Assembly: GCA_021160155.1 (NCBI GenBank)
Contig: JAGHDB010000044.1
Coordinates: 1 to 8,104 of the forward strand
Direction of reading: 5' to 3'
From: Bacteroidales bacterium
GTDB taxonomy: Bacteria > Bacteroidota > Bacteroidia > Bacteroidales > UBA12481
Length of the DNA stretch: 8,104 bases
The notes below the pieces were generated by a model. That model was not told the DNA's origin. It made no database searches and saw nothing but the letters and a program-made list of their open reading frames with translations. Shown here in pieces: positions 6,843-8,104 of the stretch (positions are counted from its first letter, which is position 1; the number at the start of each line of letters is the position of its first letter). The position numbers and the translations under genes were made by a program.

Positions 6843-8001
6843 GGACCGGTTCTCCCTCTTTAATGACTGACTGGCCAACCGGGATACCCAGCATCCCGTC
6901 AGCATAACTAAGTGCAAAAATATGTGCCGACCCATGGTAATCCACAGGGATCACTTTCTGTTCACCGGTAATTTTCACCGGAATCCAGGCCAGCCGGTTA
7001 TTTTTTTTCCGGGTAATCCGGGTGCCAGCTGCGAGGATCAGTTCCCTGGGTTCAATCTTTGCCGCCATACAACGATAAATAAATGGTTTAACAAAGAGTT
7101 TCAGCGTCATAAATGAAGAAACCGGGTTACCGGGCAAGCCAAAAACAAATTTCTGATCGCGCGAAGCAAAAGTTGTAGGCCGGCCGGGCTGAATAGCCAC
7201 TTTGCGAAAATGCAGATCAAAGCCCAACCGCTCCAGCACTTTAGGGACATAATCATATCTGCCCATTGATACTCCACCCGAAAGCAACATGATATCATGA
7301 TCATCCAATGCATCCCGGAATTGTCTGTAAGAGCGTTCTTCATCATCCGGAACAATACCCATATAATCTGCCTGTATTCCAATGGTATTGAGCTGTGCCA
7401 CCATTTGATATGCATTAGAATTCCGGATCTGCGCCCTTCCGGGTTTCAACTCCGGCTCAACCAGTTCAGTCCCGGTAGCCAGAACGGCTACGGAAGGTTT
7501 TTTGTAAACCTGAACCTGAACTGCACCGATAGTTGCCAAAATCGGGATATGACGGTCACGCAACAAAGTGCCTGCCGATAATACCTGGCTTCCTGTCTGT
7601 ACATCCTCACCCAGGGGACAAATATTTGAGTGAACGGTTTTTCCGGTAAACCGGATGGTACCATCAGCCTGACGTTCCGTATCTTCTACCGGGATCACCG
7701 TATCCGCACCTTCCGGTATCATGGCTCCGGTCATGATCTGGGAACAAGTACCCCGACTGATCTTTTTTTCAGGGATCACACCTGCGGGAACAGATTCAAT
7801 AACCTGTAATGCCTGATGTATATCTGCAGCCCGGCAGGCGTATCCATCCATGGCACTTTTGTCAAACGGAGGCATGGGGAGGTCAGAAAACAGATCGGAT
7901 GCCAATACCCGGTTGACGGATTCAGTAAAACGCACCTCCTCGTAACCATAAGTAGCTGAAGATGTGATCACTATATTATAAGCTTCATCAAAAGGGATCA
8001 T
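6826..8001 (-). CDS. moeA: Molybdopterin molybdenumtransferase MoeA
   Basis: MoeA inserts molybdate into adenylated molybdopterin to form Mo-molybdopterin; some lineages use a paralogue for tungstate. The product is 391 residues from the ATG at 8001, near the 411 of E. coli MoeA. In order: PMPPFDKSAMDGYA (42-55), with conserved Asp52; MTGAMIPEGADTVIPVED (90-107); ATGTEL (175-180); the G-domain SGGVSMGRYD (241-250); KVAIQPGRPT (267-276); and FGLPGNPVSS (287-296). The C-terminal domain IV follows and ends VHVRPF. The start is set by MIPFDEAYNIV, a normal MoeA beginning. A longer in-frame ATG at 8067 would add 22 hydrophobic residues and span a probable promoter, so it is rejected. It is the first gene of the Moco operon and overlaps moaA by 17 bases. 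Metal specificity (Mo versus W) cannot be read here. Confidence 0.95.
   Translation of the reverse strand: MIPFDEAYNIVITSSATYGYEEVRFTESVNRVLASDLFSDLPMPPFDKSAMDGYACRAADIHQALQVIESVPAGVIPEKKISRGTCSQIMTGAMIPEGADTVIPVEDTERQADGTIRFTGKTVHSNICPLGEDVQTGSQVLSAGTLLRDRHIPILATIGAVQVQVYKKPSVAVLATGTELVEPELKPGRAQIRNSNAYQMVAQLNTIGIQADYMGIVPDDEERSYRQFRDALDDHDIMLLSGGVSMGRYDYVPKVLERLGFDLHFRKVAIQPGRPTTFASRDQKFVFGLPGNPVSSFMTLKLFVKPFIYRCMAAKIEPRELILAAGTRITRKKNNRLAWIPVKITGEQKVIPVDYHGSAHIFALSYADGMLGIPVGQSVIKEGEPVHVRPF
6852..6859 (-). promoter_or_regulatory. Ribosome-binding site of moaA
   Basis: AGAGGGAG on the minus strand, 9 bases upstream of the ATG at 6842 and inside the 3' end of moeA. It is the strongest Shine-Dalgarno-like sequence in the window. 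It settles the moaA start against an in-frame upstream ATG at 6935, whose extra 31 residues have no MoaA resemblance. Its position within moeA suggests reinitiation or coupled translation. Confidence 0.7.
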
Positions 8002-8011
8002 AAGATAAATT

Positions 8012-8050
8012 TTGACACAAAGGTATAAGGTTAAAAATGTGAAAAAAAAT
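8012..8050 (-). promoter_or_regulatory. Probable promoter of the moeA-moaA-moaC-mog operon
   Basis: On the minus strand TACCTTTG (8025-8018) is a perfect match to the Bacteroidota -7 consensus TAnnTTTG. About 19-20 bases upstream is a T-run (8049-8042), a poor version of the TTTG -33 element. Transcription would start near 8012, giving a leader of roughly a dozen bases before the moeA ATG. That leaves no room for a molybdenum-cofactor riboswitch. The call rests on motif and position only. Confidence 0.5.
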
Positions 8051-8104
8051 ATAGCGACTTTTTCCATTCACGGAGGTTATTTGCAACTATATAATTAACA
8101 GGTG

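Noticed and set aside
6843..6935. A longer MoaA with 31 extra N-terminal residues.
   Set aside because: The extra residues do not resemble MoaA and come from the moeA coding region read in another frame. A strong ribosome-binding site marks the ATG at 6842.
7107..7415. A minus-strand open frame inside moeA in another frame.
   Set aside because: It lies fully within conserved MoeA motifs and its translation is low-complexity and unlike any family I recognise; it is a coding shadow.
8002..8067. A 22-residue hydrophobic N-terminal extension of MoeA from the ATG at 8067, suggesting a membrane anchor.
   Set aside because: Known MoeA proteins start at the MIPFDEA-type segment. The extension is AT-rich DNA containing a perfect TAnnTTTG promoter box, and no Shine-Dalgarno precedes that ATG.
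8002..8104. A molybdenum-cofactor riboswitch upstream of moeA.
   Set aside because: The predicted leader is only about a dozen bases, and no extended paired structure is visible in the remaining upstream bases.

Overview
This window reads as chromosomal DNA from a member of the Bacteroidota. Three things point there. The only plus-strand gene encodes a secreted protein with a C-terminal type IX secretion (T9SS) sorting domain. The best promoter candidate is a perfect TAnnTTTG -7 box, the form used by the Bacteroidota primary sigma factor. Several starts lack a clear Shine-Dalgarno sequence. Base composition looks moderate (roughly mid-40s % GC by eye) and uniform, and I see no mobile element, tRNA, rRNA or CRISPR array.

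There are nine protein genes in three blocks, and intergenic space is very small. Block 1 (positions 47-4031, minus strand, read leftward) is a tight four-gene run: an NfsA/FRP-type flavin nitroreductase, an Omp85-superfamily outer-membrane protein with TamA-like size and layout, a YdfG-like short-chain dehydrogenase, and the menaquinone methyltransferase MenG/UbiE. The first pair overlaps by 11 bases and the last pair is 3 bases apart, so they are probably one operon. It may continue past the left edge. Block 2 (4171-5013, plus strand) is a lone gene for a secreted lamin-tail-domain protein with a T9SS sorting domain. Block 3 (5022-8001, minus strand) is a molybdenum-cofactor operon: moeA, moaA, moaC and a mogA/moaB-family gene, all overlapping or nearly so.

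Block 3 covers GTP to cyclic pyranopterin monophosphate (MoaA, MoaC), then adenylation of molybdopterin (Mog) and metal insertion (MoeA). The molybdopterin synthase subunits MoaD and MoaE, their activator, and any molybdo- or tungsto-enzyme are absent here and would have to lie elsewhere. The MoaA is a short form that keeps both iron-sulfur cluster motifs and the Gly-Gly tail but lacks about 60 residues just before the second cluster.

I found no convincing new defence or mobile system. The points most worth a second look are the short MoaA, a degenerate heptamer repeat tract between moaA and moaC, the stand-alone lamin-tail T9SS protein, and strong over-use of the palindrome CCGG.
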